A stretch of DNA of 64,000 nt from Carnegiea gigantea (lineage: Eukaryota; Streptophyta; Magnoliopsida; Caryophyllales; Cactaceae), in assembly GCA_029747015.1 (NCBI GenBank), contig JAKOGI010001338.1, positions 193,023 to 257,022 of the forward strand, written 5' to 3'. The notes under the pieces were generated by a model that saw only the letters and a list, made by a program, of their open reading frames with translations, did not search any database and had not been told where the DNA came from. The translations under genes were made by a program, and so were the position numbers. Numbering within the stretch: the stretch's first letter is position 1; every line of letters begins with the position of its first letter. This document shows positions 10,001 through 21,801 of the stretch, piece after piece.

Positions 10001-12091
10001 ACAAGTCACCACTTTTGGGCTTTGCCTCGTAAGACTTGATATCAGGCAAGAATCTGAGAGGCACACTGATGTGATGGATGCGATTACTAGGTATCTAGAA
10101 ATTGGTTCCTATCGAGAATGGTCAGAAAAGAAGAGACAGGAATGGCTCTTATCTGAGCTTAAGAGCAAACGCCCTTTGTTTGGTGCCAATCTCCCCAAAA
10201 CTGAAGACGTTGCTGAAGTATTGGACACATTTCATGTGATATCGGAACTCCCACCCGATAGTTTTGGAGCATACATCATCTCCATGGCTACCGCCCCTTC
10301 AGATGTGCTTGCCGTTGAGCTTCTGCAACGTGAATGCCGTATTAAGAATCCATTGAGGGTAGTCCCATTGTTTGAGAAACTTGCTGACCTAGAGGGAGCT
10401 CCTGCTGCCATGGCCCACCTGTTCTCTATAGATTGGTACAAAAATAGAATTAACGGGAAGCAAGAAGTCATGATTGGATACTCTGATTCTGGTAAGGATT
10501 GTGGTCGTCTCTCAGCTGCTTGGCAACTTTACAAGGTCCAAGAAGAGCTAGCAAGGGTTGCTAGGCAATTTGGGGTGAAGCTTACAATGTTTCACGGACG
10601 AGGAGGAACAGTAGGAAGAGGTGGTGGCCCTACTCATCTAACCCTTTTGTCTCATCCACCTAACACTATCAATGGAGCGCTTCGTGTTACAGTACAGGGT
10701 GAAGTAATAGAAGAGTCCTTTGGAGAGGAGAACTTATGTTTCAGGACATTGCAAAGGTACACAGCTGTTACTCTTGAACATGGATTGTGTCCATCTTTCC
10801 CACCTAGGCCAGAATGGCGAGCTCTGTTGGATGAGATGGCTGTTGTTGCCACAAAGAAATTCCGCTCCGTTGTTTTCGAAGATCCTCGATTTGTCAGATA
10901 CTTTCGCATGGTAAGTTATATCATGTGTTTCACTTTTTTTTGGTTGGGGGGGAGGGGGGGGGGGCGGGGATCCAGGTTGTATTGAAACCACGCAGTCCTC
11001 TTACTAGACCTTCATGGCTCGTGCATCTTTGTCTTAATTGTTTTTATATTTCTGTGTCGATTCATCAATCTATTCAAGAGATGAGTCAGTCTAGTGGAGT
11101 TACTGAGACACTGATCATCAATCCAGTAAATTCATTAATTATGCAGAAAAAAGTGGCAGATTTCTATGCTTCTTATTTATTGTTCCAAAATATCAATGCT
11201 CGTCTCTTTGCGCATTCTTCACAACATAATATCAAGTTTGAATGATTGATACGTTTGGCTGAGTAAATCGTTCCCTACAGGCAACACCAGAGACAGAATA
11301 TGGACGTTTGAATATTGGAAGCCGTCCATCAAAGAGAAAACCAAGTGGTGGAATTGAATCGCTCCGTGCAATCCCATGGATCTTTGCATGGACCCAAACA
11401 CGGTTCCATCTTCCTGTCTGGCTAGGCATGGGTACTGCATTTAAATATGCTATTGAGAAAGATGCAGAGAACTTTAACATGCTTAAGGAGATGTATAGCA
11501 TGTGGCCTTTCTTCAGAGTGACCATTGACTTGGTCGAGATGGTCTTTGCAAAGGGGAACCCTGGAATTTCTGCTTTCTATGACAAGCTTCTAGTGTCGGA
11601 GGATCTACAATCTTTCGGGGAACAGTTGAGGGAAAATTATGAGGAAACTAAGCGTCTACTTCTGGAGGTAATTCTCGGCAACTTAGTGAAATAGGCGATC
11701 TTTTCTTCAGCTCATTGTTGTTGCCTACTTCAGTTCTAAATGATACCAAGCCCAGCTAACCCAAATCTTGCCCAAATTCAATTGTTTTTCACAGGTTGCT
11801 GGGCACAAGGATCTACTGGAAAAAGATCCTTACTTGAAGCAGAGACTCTGTCTTCGTGATCCCTACCTGACAACCCTCAATGTCTTCCAAGCATATACTC
11901 TCAAGCGGATTCGTGATCCAAACGTTGATGTAACACAGAAATCACAAGAATGCAAAGAAATGATGTTGTCCAACGATGCAGCTATTGAGCTAGTGAAGCT
12001 CAACACCACAAGTGAGTTTGCTCCTGGGCTTGAGGACACCCTCCTCATGACTATGAAGGGTATTGCTGCTGGCATGCAGAACACTGGTTAG
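6615..12091 (+). CDS. PPC: Plant-type phosphoenolpyruvate carboxylase, exons 2-10 (exon 1 not found)
   Basis: PEPC adds bicarbonate to phosphoenolpyruvate to give oxaloacetate in the cytosol and feeds the TCA cycle. Nine exons join in frame: 6615-7009, 7242-7326, 8665-8887, 9252-9355, 9442-9529, 9653-9807, 9912-10910, 11281-11667 and 11795-12091. All eight introns are GT-AG. They give 910 residues. With the usual first exon of about 55 codons this matches the family length of about 965, and the exon pattern is that of plant PPC exons 2-10. Catalytic motifs are present: [10 protein letters not shown] (His about residue 117), [22 protein letters not shown] (His about 578) and the C-terminal [13 protein letters not shown] has Ala where C4 enzymes have Ser, so it is C3-type. 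The start [13 protein letters not shown] suggests the ppc-2 lineage (from memory). Exon 1, with the regulatory phospho-Ser, is missing from the visible sequence. No stop or frameshift is seen, so the gene is probably under selection. Confidence 0.92.
7242..7326 (+). CDS. PPC: PPC exon 3
   Basis: A C-rich tract ending in ACAG precedes it. It encodes [18 protein letters not shown] and ends QRE|gtatga in phase 0. A hAT-like element sits in the intron that follows. Confidence 0.9.
7392..8529. mobile_element. Non-autonomous hAT-like element in the PPC intron 3
   Basis: Ends are TAGACCTGGCAA at the left and ACTGGCAGGTCTA at the right, inverted for at least eight bases. They are flanked by CTTAGACC (7384-7391) and CTTAAACC (8530-8537), an 8-bp target duplication with one mismatch, as expected for hAT. 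The element is 1,138 bp. Both ends are rich in ACCCGA-type motifs, the middle is AT-rich, and no transposase frame is seen. It lies in an intron and leaves the PPC splice sites intact. Confidence 0.8.
8665..8887 (+). CDS. PPC: PPC exon 4
   Basis: It encodes [31 protein letters not shown] and [10 protein letters not shown], a highly conserved PEPC block. It ends in phase 1 within the Gly codon of GGDRDG. Confidence 0.92.
9252..9355 (+). CDS. PPC: PPC exon 5
   Basis: It completes GGDRDG|NPRVT and encodes [19 protein letters not shown] and EIEDLMFE, ending in phase 0. The intron before it contains a C14-A13 homopolymer compound at about 9039-9065. Confidence 0.9.
9442..9529 (+). CDS. PPC: PPC exon 6
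   Basis: It encodes [18 protein letters not shown] and ends in phase 1 within the Asp codon of HYIDFW. SMWRCN is conserved in plant PEPC. Confidence 0.9.
9653..9807 (+). CDS. PPC: PPC exon 7
   Basis: It encodes [20 protein letters not shown] and [13 protein letters not shown], ending VDQ in phase 0. It matches the family, where this exon precedes [12 protein letters not shown]. Confidence 0.9.
9912..10910 (+). CDS. PPC: PPC exon 8 (large catalytic exon)
   Basis: This exon has 333 codons. It contains [71 protein letters not shown] and [17 protein letters not shown] with its catalytic His. SGKDCGR has Cys where most plant enzymes have Ala. It ends with ATG|gtaagt. Confidence 0.95.
11281..11667 (+). 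CDS. PPC: PPC exon 9
   Basis: It encodes [20 protein letters not shown] and [19 protein letters not shown]. The Ala codon at 11386-11388 is at the position that is Ser in C4 PEPC (known from Flaveria and maize), so a C3-type or anaplerotic enzyme is inferred. It ends LLLE|gtaatt. Confidence 0.93.
11795..12091 (+). CDS. PPC: PPC exon 10 (C-terminus)
   Basis: It encodes [35 protein letters not shown] and [20 protein letters not shown] followed by TAG. The QNTG terminus is invariant in plant-type PEPC and needed for activity. The middle is shorter and more diverged than the usual HVTLRPHISKE region. Confidence 0.93.
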   Translation, partial: VAGHKDLLEKDPYLKQRLCLRDPYLTTLNVFQAYTLKRIRDPNVDVTQKSQECKEMMLSNDAAIELVKLNTTSEFAPGLEDTLLMTMKGIAAGMQNTG

Positions 12092-12435
12092 AGCAATGCT
12101 TGCATTATTTAATGAATTAAAAGCCATGGTATACGCGTGTATATAATCTCGCAGTTTCTATTTTGGGCTTGTACCTTATAAAGTCTGTACTCGGGAATGA
12201 ATAACAACCTCTACAGCTATGTCAAGATGGCCTTGCTGTTGGTGGCTTATGCCCCGACCCTCAAACCAAAAATGACAAGGAGGAAATAATTTGCTCTTGG
12301 TGTGAATTGTTGCAGCATTAGTTGAATTGTTGCCTTCTGTTCTATGAAAGTGAGATTGGATGAACTGCTTTCTGTACAAGAGCAACTGTGTTTTGTACTA
12401 CAGTTTTGGATTAATGCAAAGTTCTTTTTGTTTAT
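12092..12435 (+). other. PPC: Probable PPC 3' untranslated region
   Basis: AT-rich sequence follows the stop, with AATGAATTAA near 12110, GAATGAATAA near 12196 and a TTTTGTAC...TTAATGCAAAG block near 12392-12420, a common plant polyadenylation context. The exact end cannot be read. Confidence 0.45.
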
Positions 12436-13390
12436 GAGCGTGTTATCAAATGAGCATGGCAAGGATCATGCTATGTTCAGTAAATCTTAATGTTCTTTGA
12501 GCCCAAAAAACGAAAAAGTTACATGGGTTGCTTGTCATTTTCATAAATCGGAGATCTATTTAAGAACATGATGGTAGAGTCTAGTTTACAAAGAATGGAT
12601 GAAGAGGAGAAGGATGGCCAATGCTTATATCAAAGTCCTGGGACTATAGTTCGGGAACAAGGGACCGGTGGAAATAAAGGGGCTTCGGGACTTTATGTCT
12701 TTAAGAAAAGCTTTTTTTTTTTTTTTAATAAGATGGCTTCTGTTGTATGAGGTTGGAACTACCTTGCAAGGTAGACCCAAGTCATGACACTATAGCATGA
12801 GTTGCAGGAGGGATGGTCACCACTGCGGGAATAGTTGGCCAATTGTGACCCTATGGTGACTTGAATGATGGTCGTGCGCAGAGCGATAAGAGAAAAGGTG
12901 GAAGGAGGATAGCAGAGTCGCAGACTCGCAGCAGGGATGACCAAGTGATCAATTGGCTAGTTTTGTAGTAACCTAGGTATAACTTTCTTACTAGAGATGG
13001 ATGTGCCTTAGATATGATCATGAATTCATCTTAGATCACTCATAAATACTTATAAGGATAAGATTTTCCATATTTGATTCTCCGTTAAGGTGGACTACAT
13101 ACACAAAGTATTGTTATTATCAGTGATCGATTCCCATCTCCAGTTGGCAATGAACTAGGAGAAAACTTCAAATTCTATAGCCTGGACCACCCGTGAGTCC
13201 CTCAGCAGACTTTGATTCCCTTCTTCAGGGCTTGTTTTAGAATTCAAATTAAACTTGATGGTAAAGGTTTCACTTTTATCTATACATTTTTAAAATAGCC
13301 ATAAAGCATCATCTAAAAAAATTGCTGAGAAAATATATGGATAAACAAAACAAAAGTATTTTAAAAGAAGAAGTAGATCATCATATTAAC
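12436..13390. other. Intergenic, nothing recognised
   Basis: There are short chance frames only, plus a T13 run near 12713. No domain or repeat boundary was seen. Confidence 0.5.
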
Positions 13391-13394
13391 CGCT

Positions 13395-13823
13395 GCCTTC
13401 GACGTCTCTCATAGTGGTGTTCTCCTTCAGTCCAATTTTCCACCACCGCCTCCTATGCCGTCATCGACTAGCCCACATCCATGGTCATCCTCTTTCGGCA
13501 TTTCCTCCCTCGGTTTCTCGTGGCTAGTAGCTCAACCAAGTATACCATTTTCCTCCCCACCCACTTCATGGCCGCCGAGTGCCTTACCTCAGCCCAGCAT
13601 GGGGCTGTCTCTCCCTGGATATGTTGACCCGTTGCTTTCGTATTACGGGTCAGCTGGGCTTCCTTCTCACGCCCCTACTGACGGTCCATGGTCCCCCACC
13701 TCTTTGGTCTCGGCGCATGTGATGTACCTCCTGAGGGTTAATGCTCGAACTCAAATTAAGAGTGAAAGTTTAAAACCAAGAGAGAATACAATCAAGGAAA
13801 AACCAAGGAAAGTGAGACATTAG
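13395..13823 (+). pseudogene. Pro/Ser-rich open frame, possibly a Copia gag remnant
   Basis: An open stretch rich in Pro, Ser and Trp (PPTSWPPSALPQPSMG and similar) precedes, by 0.3 kb, a Copia RT fragment on the same strand. Pro-rich linkers occur at the end of gag in several plant Copia groups, so it may belong to the same element after an internal deletion. No zinc knuckle is visible. Function is unknown. Confidence 0.25.
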
Positions 13824-14080
13824 AGGCTGGTTGTGAGGCAGCAACAACGTGAGATAGGGATGGGATTTAGAATCAAGGGACTCTAAATGGGAAAAGGAAA
13901 AGAAACTTGAAGTATCTTCAAAGGATTAAATGAAAACAAGCTAGACAGCAAGACCACACGGCCTTGCAATCTGAAAAACTAGCAAAGTAATCTTCAAACT
14001 CGTGGGGATAAACAAAGTAGATGGATATAACTAAACCTTTGTTTGGATACAGAAACACCACAAAACAAAAATGCTATATG

Positions 14081-14964
14081 TTCACTTTTTGTAGAGGGTT
14101 CCATATTCTCATTCGGCTCTTTTATGCTGGTGATATCATATTTACTGGTAGCTCAATTTCCCTTCTATCTTTATTTATCTCTACTCTGTTTAAGCAATTT
14201 GCAATGAAAGATTTGGGAGATCTACACTATTTTTTGGGAGTGCAAGTCACTTGTTCTCCCTCGGGCCTGTTTTTGTCATAGCACAAATACATCTCTGACC
14301 TACTCCACAAATTTCATCTTCATACATGCAAATCTGTTCGCATTCCTATTGTCGCCGGGACCGCCTTCACTCTCTCAGATGGTGAGTTACTTGCAGATCT
14401 CACACAGTATAGAAGCATGGTAGGTGCATTGCAATATTTGACCATGACTTATCCTAATATTACATATGCAGTTCATGTAGTTTCCCAATTCATGCATGCC
14501 CACCGTACTACTCATCTCTTTACTGCGAGGCGTATTTTTAAGTTTCTTCAGGGTACATTAGCTGAAGGGATTCACATTTAACCTACTACTTCTTTGCCTT
14601 TGATTGTCACCAATTTAGATTTTCACGGGCTGGCTGTAAAGATACATGTCGATCCACTACAGGTAATGCTGTTTTCTTTGGATCCAATCTTATTGCTTGA
14701 CGCTCGAAGAAGAAACCCACTATCTCGAAATCATCTGCTGAAGCTGAGTATAGAGCTGTCGCTTATAAAGTTACTGAAACCATCTACAATCAGAATTTGC
14801 TTGCTAACGTCGGGATTGTGCTCTCTATACCTATTCATGTGATGTGTTACTACATCAGTGCCACATATCTTACTGCAAATCCTAGCCATCATGATCGCTC
14901 CAAACACAGTGTTGTTGATTACCATTTTGTTTGTGAACGTGTAGGTGATAGAGATGTTGTACAT
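14081..14964 (+). pseudogene. Copia reverse transcriptase/RNase H fragment
   Basis: The frame from 14021 gives LFYAGDIIFTGSS, MKDLGDLHYFLGVQV and, after a stop, KYISDLLHKF. Then come YRSMVGALQYLTMTYPNI, HVVSQFMHAH and, in shifted frames, SKSSAEAEYRAVAYKVTET and KHSVVDYHFVCERVGDRDVVH. The YVDD motif at 14123-14134 reads YAGD. The fragment stops abruptly at a hAT-like end at 14965; the expected C-terminus is not found beyond it. Confidence 0.75.
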
Positions 14965-15230
14965 TAGACCTAGCAAAACTAACTCGAGACCCAAAACCCG
15001 AACCGAACGACCTGGATCCATACCGAAACCGACATCCAAAATGGGATGAACTAATTTGGACTCGAACACCCGAAGTAAATCGATCCAGAACCGAATGAAA
15101 CTCGAATTGTAGCATGACCCGAAATAACCCGACCCAAAGTGAACCAAAAATGGACAACCCAAACCCAAACCGATTCGTACCCGATTTAAAACCGATCCGA
15201 TTCTTACCTGACTCAATTTTACCCAAATAA
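14965..15230. mobile_element. One-ended hAT-like relic
   Basis: It starts TAGACCTAGCAAAACTAAC, close to the left end of the intron element at 7392, and is filled with ACCCGAACCGA-type motifs. A matching right end and target duplication were not found, so it may be truncated. It abuts the Copia RNase H fragment. Confidence 0.5.
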
Positions 15231-16084
15231 ATAGTAGCTTTTTGGGGGGGGGGTTCCGTCTTTTCTGTTTTGGGGGGAATTTTGAATTTTCCAAACTCAA
15301 TTAGTTAAGTTTAGGTGGGAAAAGAAAAACAACTTAAGAGGAAATTTTTACAAATGAAATCAATTTAAAACTTATGAGGAAATAATAAAATAGTTGATAG
15401 TTTTAAGTTTTTAATTTGATATATATGTAGTAAAAATATAAGAGAAAAAAATATTTTGTCACAATAGGAATTAAGAAAAGATAAGTGTAAGTGATAATTT
15501 ATTAAACTTATTAGGATCTAGCAATCCTATTTTACTATTTGATTCACTTAATGATTTAATGCAATGCACGCTATGATTATCAATTTATAATATTATTTTG
15601 TGACTACTATTAAAAATTTCGCACTACTGATCTACAATTCTAAATCATCTTCATAACATGTTTAATTCTATAAAATCATATTCAACAATGTATCATTGCA
15701 TATAATCTCATAATAATGTGACTCATTTGAATTTTGGACAATTAAATTCCAAGTCTCGAGTTTCGCTAACGAGCATTCATAGTCACATAAATGTAATGCT
15801 AATTGACACATACTCATATATTACCGTTGCTTTGTAGTTTTGATTCATTAAGCAAATACAGATCAAATTATTAATCTCACAAAGATAAATCTTTGAATGT
15901 TGATGCATGATCACTTAACGAGCTGTCAAAGAATATTGACTTGATTACTAAAAATATTGACTTGAATCAACATGTTTCTATTTACCAAGTCTAAATATGT
16001 CCAATGTGAAGTTATAAACCAACACCGGGGTCTAAATAAAAATTTCATTATTTTCTTTCTTTTTTTTTTTATTTTTCAAGATAT
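15231..16084. other. AT-rich intergenic stretch
   Basis: A T-G homopolymer compound (about ten G) sits at 15240-15255. The rest is AT-rich without recognised coding sequence. Confidence 0.5.
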
Positions 16085-16124
16085 ATTTTGGTATTAGGGC
16101 TCACAAATGATACAATTGACCTGG

Positions 16125-17868
16125 GAATCCGGGGAAGAAGAAATCGAAGGCATCGGGTTCTAAGGGTCCTAAACCTAGTGATATCTATAAATACTGTAAG
16201 GAGATGGCACATTGGAAAAATCAGTGCCCTAAAAAGAAGAGGCAACAACAACAACAGGAGAAACAAGCAGGTACTGCTACTGTCGCAAAATGTGATAGTA
16301 GATCCGAAGAAGATATAGCCCTAGTCGCTGATGAACCTATGCATCATACTGATGTGTGGATCCTAGATTCAGGGGCATCTTACCATATATGTCCGCGTAG
16401 AGAATGGTTTATCACTTATGAGTAGGTGACTGGAGGCGATATTTCTATGGCTAACAGTGCTGTTTGCAGAGTGGCTGGAATTGGTTCTATACAGATACGG
16501 ACATATAATGATAAATTCTGTACGTTGAACAATGTCAGGCATGTTCCACATATGACAAAGAATCTAATATCATTGAGTCTGTTAGACACGAAAGGATTTA
16601 GTTTTCAAGGTGAAGGAGGAGTTCTGTATGTCTGCAAGGGTTTAGATAGGGTTCTGAAGGGTGCCAAGCGAGGTACTTTATATATACTGCAAGGCACTAC
16701 ATTATCTGTTTCAGCTGCTGTTGCATCTTCAGAAGTTCACAAGGATGATATGACCAAGTTATGGCACATGAGACTTGGTCATATGAGTGAAAGAGGGATG
16801 CAAATTTTGGCAAAGAGTGATCTCCTCTGTGGTCACAAGGTGGTAACGGATCTTAGGTTCTGTGAGCATTGTGTTTTTGGAAAGCTACATCGTACCAAGT
16901 TTCCGAAAGCAATTCACAGAACAAAAGGTACGCTTGATTATATTCATCTTGATTGTTGGGGCCCTTCTCGTGTTGAATCTTTGGGGGGTCATAGGTACTT
17001 TCTGTCAATTATTGATGATTATTCCAGAATGTCTTAGGTGTTTATGATGAAACACAAAAGTAAAGCTTTCAACAACTTTAAGCAGTGGAAAACATTAGTG
17101 GAAAATCAAACTGGGAAGAAGATCAAGCGGTTACGCACTGACAATGGGCTGGAATTCTGTTCATCTGAGTTTGATGAGTTATGTCATAGTGAAGGGATTA
17201 CTAGACATCGCACGATCAGGGATGCACCACAGTAGAATGGTGTCGTAGAACGTCTAAATCAAACACTTCTGGAGAGAGCCAGTTGCATGCTCTCTAATGT
17301 TGGGTTGGCTAGAAGGTTTTGGGCAGAAGCGGTTAATACAGCGTGCTATTTGATCAATCATGGACCTCACACAGGTATACATCTCAAAACTCTATGTGAG
17401 ATGTGGTCTGGTAAACCTGCAGATTACTCAAATCTGAAAGTTTTTGGTTGTCCTATTTGCTATCATATAAATTAGGGTAAATTGGAACCTCGAGCTAGGA
17501 AGGGAGTATTTTTGGGCTACGGCGATGGAGTGAAAGGTTACAGAATCTGGTCTCCATCAGAAAATAGGCTTATTATTAGTAGAAATGTAGTTTTTGATGA
17601 AAATTATTTGTTTAACCCTACTGTGAAGTCTGTTATTATATCAGAAACTAGTAGTGTTGAGAAACAAGTGGAGCACCAAGCCACTCATGATGAGAGTGAA
17701 CCACAACAGGAAGAAGCTCAACATTCTTGTACAGAAACCGAGCCCACACCGCTAGCTAATCCACATAGCTTAGCTCTTGATCGCTCTCGAAGGGCTAATT
17801 TCGGGAAGCCTCCTGCGAAATATGGTTCTGAGGATATGGTGGCTTACGCACTATGTACAGGTTGCTGA
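16125..17868 (+). pseudogene. Copia gag end, protease and integrase
   Basis: A zinc knuckle (YCKEMAHWKNQCP) lies near 16187-16232 and the protease site WILDSGASYHIC at about 16358. LWHMRLGHMSERGM and the CEHCVFGK zinc region precede the integrase core (HLDCWGPSRV, IIDDYSRMS, RLRTDNGLEF, NGVVERLNQTLLERA). The C-terminal part is KVFGCPICYH and KGVFLGYGDGVKGYR. In-frame stops occur at 16423, 17035, 17233 and 17473. The 17035 and 17233 stops replace the family Trp and Gln. Confidence 0.8.
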
Positions 17869-17929
17869 AGAGGTGGATCCTCACGAGGCGTCCACCTATA
17901 AAGAAGCAGTCACATGTTCCGAGTCTACC

Positions 17930-19440
17930 TAATGGATTGCAGTAATGGGAGATGAGATGGAGTCACTTTAAAAGAATAAGACTTGGGAACTAGTGAAACG
18001 ACCGTTGGACAGAAAAATCATCACCTGCAAATGGGTTTTTAAGAAGAAGGAAGGGATATCACCTACCGAGGGTATCAAATACAAAGCTCGAGTGGTTGCA
18101 AGAGGGTTTAGTCAGGAGAAGGGAGTAGACTACACTGAGATTTTCTCACCAGTGGTCAGACATACTTCCATCAGAGTACTATTAGCGATGGTGGCACATC
18201 AGGATCTTGAGATTGAGCAACTAGATGTGAAGATAGCTTTCTTACATGAAGAGCTAGAAGAAGATACATACATGGCTCAATCAGATGGTTTTCAAGTTCC
18301 TATGAAAGAAGAATATATCTGTCATCTGAAGAAGTCCTTGTATGGACTAAAGCAGTCACCTAGGCAGTGGTACAAGGGGTTTGACACCTACATGATATAG
18401 CTCGGGTATAACAGGAGTGCATACGACTATTGTATACATCACAACAAGGCAACAAATGGTTCGTTTATCTATTTGGTGCTATATGTTGATAATATGCTGA
18501 TAGCTGCAGAGCATAAATCTGATGTTCAGAAACTGAAAGGTCTCCTAAGTGCTGAGTTCGAGATGAAAGATCTGGGTCCAGCAAAGAAAATTTTGGGTAT
18601 GGAGATCTATAGGGATAGAAGTCAGAAGAAGCTTTTCTTATCACAGAAGGGCTATATTCAGAACATATTGTCAAGATTCGACATGTCTACAGCAAAACCT
18701 ATAGATACTCCAAGTGCTACAAATGTCCACCTATATGTTGCATTTGCTCCTAAAACTGCAGAAGAAAAGGAATACCTGTCTCGAGTTCCTTATGCTAGTG
18801 CAGTAGGGAGTTTGATATATGCGATGGTCTGTACAAGACCTGACCTTGCACATGCTGTTAGTGTTATTAGTAGGTTCATGCGACAATCTGGTAAGGAGTA
18901 TTGGCAAGCTGTGAAGAGGATTTTTCGCTATCTAAGAAGTACGTCTGATGTTGGTCTCATCTATGGAGGTGATACCCAGTGTTTGGTGACAGGTTATTCA
19001 GATTCTAATTATGCTGGAGATGTGAACAGCAGGAGATCAATGACTGGTTATGTTTCACTCTTGGAGGTTGTGTTGTAAGCTAGAAGGCAACTTTGTAGCC
19101 CACGGTTACTCTGTCTACTATGGAAGCAAAGTACATGGCACTGACAGAAGCAGCCAAGGAGGGAATCTCGTTAAAAGGACTGGTCAGTGATTTTGGTCTA
19201 TCCCATGCTCAGGCTACCATATACTGTGATAGCTTGAGTGCAATATGTTTAGCCAAGGATCAGGTTCACCATGAGAGGACCAAACACATTGATGTTTGAT
19301 ATCATTTCTTGAGAAGTGAAAAGAGAATTCAAGTAAAGAAAGTAGGTGCTCTTGACAATCCTGCCGATATGTTCACTAAGCCTGTTCCAGTTAGCAAGTT
19401 CCAACATTGTCTGGACTTGTTAAATCTTGGAAGCTATTAA
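17930..19440 (+). pseudogene. Copia reverse transcriptase and RNase H
   Basis: RT pieces include CKWVFKKKEG, KARVVARGFSQEKGVDY, QLDVKIAFLHEELEE, KKSLYGLKQSPRQWYK and LYVDNMLIAA. The catalytic YVDD is YVDN (18482-18493), a change expected to abolish polymerisation. RNase H pieces are VPYASAVGSLIYAM, GYSDSNYAGD and, after a +1 shift near 19060, STMEAKYMALTEAAKE, HERTKHIDV, LDNPADMFTKPV. The last part has stops where the family has Trp, Gln and Arg. Confidence 0.82.
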
Positions 19441-19538
19441 TTTGCCTCTTGGAGAGCAAAATCTGAGGCAGAAGAGATCTGGCACTGTTATGGTGCATCT
19501 GTTGTTGCTATGAGAGGATTCAAGTCAAGGTGGAGATT

Positions 19539-19758
19539 TGTTAGAATGCCTTGAATCTGTTTTTTAGCCCCCTTTTACAGACGTAACACGGTGGGCACCC
19601 GATAGGGGTTTGGGGGCAATGCCCCTGAAACTGACTGCGTACGTGATGTATGGGTTACGGTTAGCTCTAAAATCCAAACCCTATATATGTAATGCATATC
19701 TCTGTATTCCAATATCAATAAAACTATTCCTCTCTTCTGTATGTGGACGTAGCTAACA
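19539..19758 (+). repeat. 3' LTR of the 16-19.7 kb Copia element
   Basis: It begins TGTTAGAATGCC after the purine tract AAGGTGGAGATT and ends GTAGCTAACA, with inverted termini TGTTAG/CTAACA. It has a TATA-like CTATATATG and an AATAAAAC polyadenylation-like motif. The length is 220 bp. Confidence 0.75.
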
Positions 19759-19759
19759 C

Positions 19760-21760
19760 ATTATTAGTGAACCACGTTAAATCTGTATGTATTTGTGAAT
19801 TTGTTCATACTTTCTCGCATCCGTTATAACAACGAACCTAGAGTTCCAAGTATTGGAATTAAGATGAGTTTTAAATTAGAAAAAAGTTAAAACTCCGGTG
19901 AGTATGGCGGGAGAAAATAGGTGGTAATTGATGGCTGGTAAGGAAGAACATGAGGGGTTTGAGGTTTGCAAAAACTAATTAATAAGGGCACTTTAAAGAG
20001 GGATGAATAAGTCAAAATATCATTATAGGGAGATAAGACATTCTACTCCCAAACTAATTTCCATCTATACTTTTTTTGCCAGGGACAAAGACAAGGGTAA
20101 CATAAATGATAAGTTTTATTTTTGTCATTTAAAAATATGTTTCGTTCACTATCCACTAACCTAAACGAAAGCAAAGTGGCCCCTATAATTCATTAGTAAC
20201 AAAATCGCATTTTCGCTTTGTAAGGCAGTAAGAAAACCTAAGAAAAAGATACATTGGAGTGTCAATTCACTTTTATTGGGAATGATCCGTTTGGTCAAGA
20301 AAGAGGTGTAACTGAGCGGAGTGGAGTCGTGCCCAGTAGATAAAAGCTCGCCTCGAGCTCTGCTCAGATGTGTGTTCCAACTGGGTATTCTTTTCTTGTT
20401 TATTCTTGTTTTAAAAGTTTCCAAATTTAAGGCTACAAACTTAAGCTAAATTCTAAACTTTTGCATTGGGTTTAGGAAATAACGGCAGGAGTAAAATTTT
20501 ATTGATACTAATGATTTGATACTAATGGTAATTTCATACTCTTCACATGAGCACAAAAGGAGGAAAAAAAGAGCTAATTAGGTTAAATTGAGCCAAACCG
20601 CGCTGAGCTTTGTTGATATGAGGTACGACTCAACATGCTTTCTAGTTAACTTGGGTTCGACTCAAGCTCAGTTTGACTTGAGCCCAAGCCGACCTTTGAC
20701 CAAGCTGAACTCAAGACTCAGCAAGCCAGCTCAGTTTCATTATAGCCCTAATCAAGATGATTTTTTTTTTTCCCAAGGCTGTTATATAATATTGTTGCTA
20801 TGGCTTGTTGAAGTTATATAATACATACCTTATGAAGTTACATAATCGTTGAAGGTGGATCTACTATATAATACCTACTCTCTGAAGTTATACTATAGCA
20901 CATTTATGTTTGATAAAGACAAATTGAAGTCGAAGGATGTAGGTTGTAGTCAGAGTAATGCTAAAACCATACTACCAATTGGAAGCATATTTACTTTTAA
21001 TTTTGTTGAAGCTATTTTGATATTTTAGATTTTGTATTTCTTAAGAATTGCCCATGTAGATGTCGTATGACTTTTCATCAATGAATTCTTATTTTTTATT
21101 AAAAAAGATAAATGTGCTACTTTTATTTCTTTTTTTTCCCCTATTTAACAATACAAATTAATTTCTATACATGTTAATTTTAAAAACTCTATTTTTCATA
21201 TGTAATTTAGATAATTTTTTCACCTATTGATTTTTACTATACCGTTTTTAAAAGTTTGTTTTTCCCCTTCGTGGGACTGATATTTCTTGACACTCTTGGA
21301 TTTTTGGAAACCTATTATCTGTGTAAGGTTCCTTGATATTTATTATATGTGAAATATATTTGTTGGTCCAATTTAACTAGTTAAATCATCCTAAAAAGCG
21401 GTGAATATAATGATGATCAAAGTTGCAAAATAATCAAAATAAATGTGGAAAAGTAAATGTAGACAAGACACGGGTATTTTCTAACGAGATTAGCCTAAAT
21501 TAGGCTCAGTTTCTACCTATTCCTAACTCTAGGATTAACATAATTTTATTTGGAGGGATTACACAACTTTAGAGTACACCTACCATAAGTTCCAAGCCAC
21601 ACGTTGATACTTCAACAAGTCTTTGGTAGAGTTGACCCTTCAACTCTAACTATCCCACCTAATTACAACTATAACAATACAACTCAATAAATTAAGTGAA
21701 TAAAAGAATAATATTTGCAAGTGTGGCTCTTAATTCATGTTCTTTGCTTGCGTTCTGTTT

Positions 21761-21801
<41 letters not shown>

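Larger units (their letters stand above)
16085..19758 (+). mobile_element. 5'-truncated Ty1/Copia retrotransposon with 3' LTR
   Basis: A TGGTATTAGGGC motif at 16089-16100 resembles the initiator-Met tRNA primer site, but the sequence before it does not match the 3' LTR. The end of gag, protease, integrase, RT and RNase H then run in Copia order, and a 3' LTR closes the element. Most of gag and the 5' LTR are missing. Several stops interrupt the polyprotein, and many are explained by C-to-T changes. Confidence 0.85.

Noticed and set aside
14731..15300. 189-codon minus-strand open frame, Gly/Ser/Phe/Arg-rich
   Set aside because: It runs through the ACCCGA-rich hAT-like relic; repeated low-complexity DNA on that strand explains the lack of stops.
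20161..20424. 87-codon minus-strand frame
   Set aside because: No motif, isolated in AT-rich DNA, not supported by repeats or neighbours.
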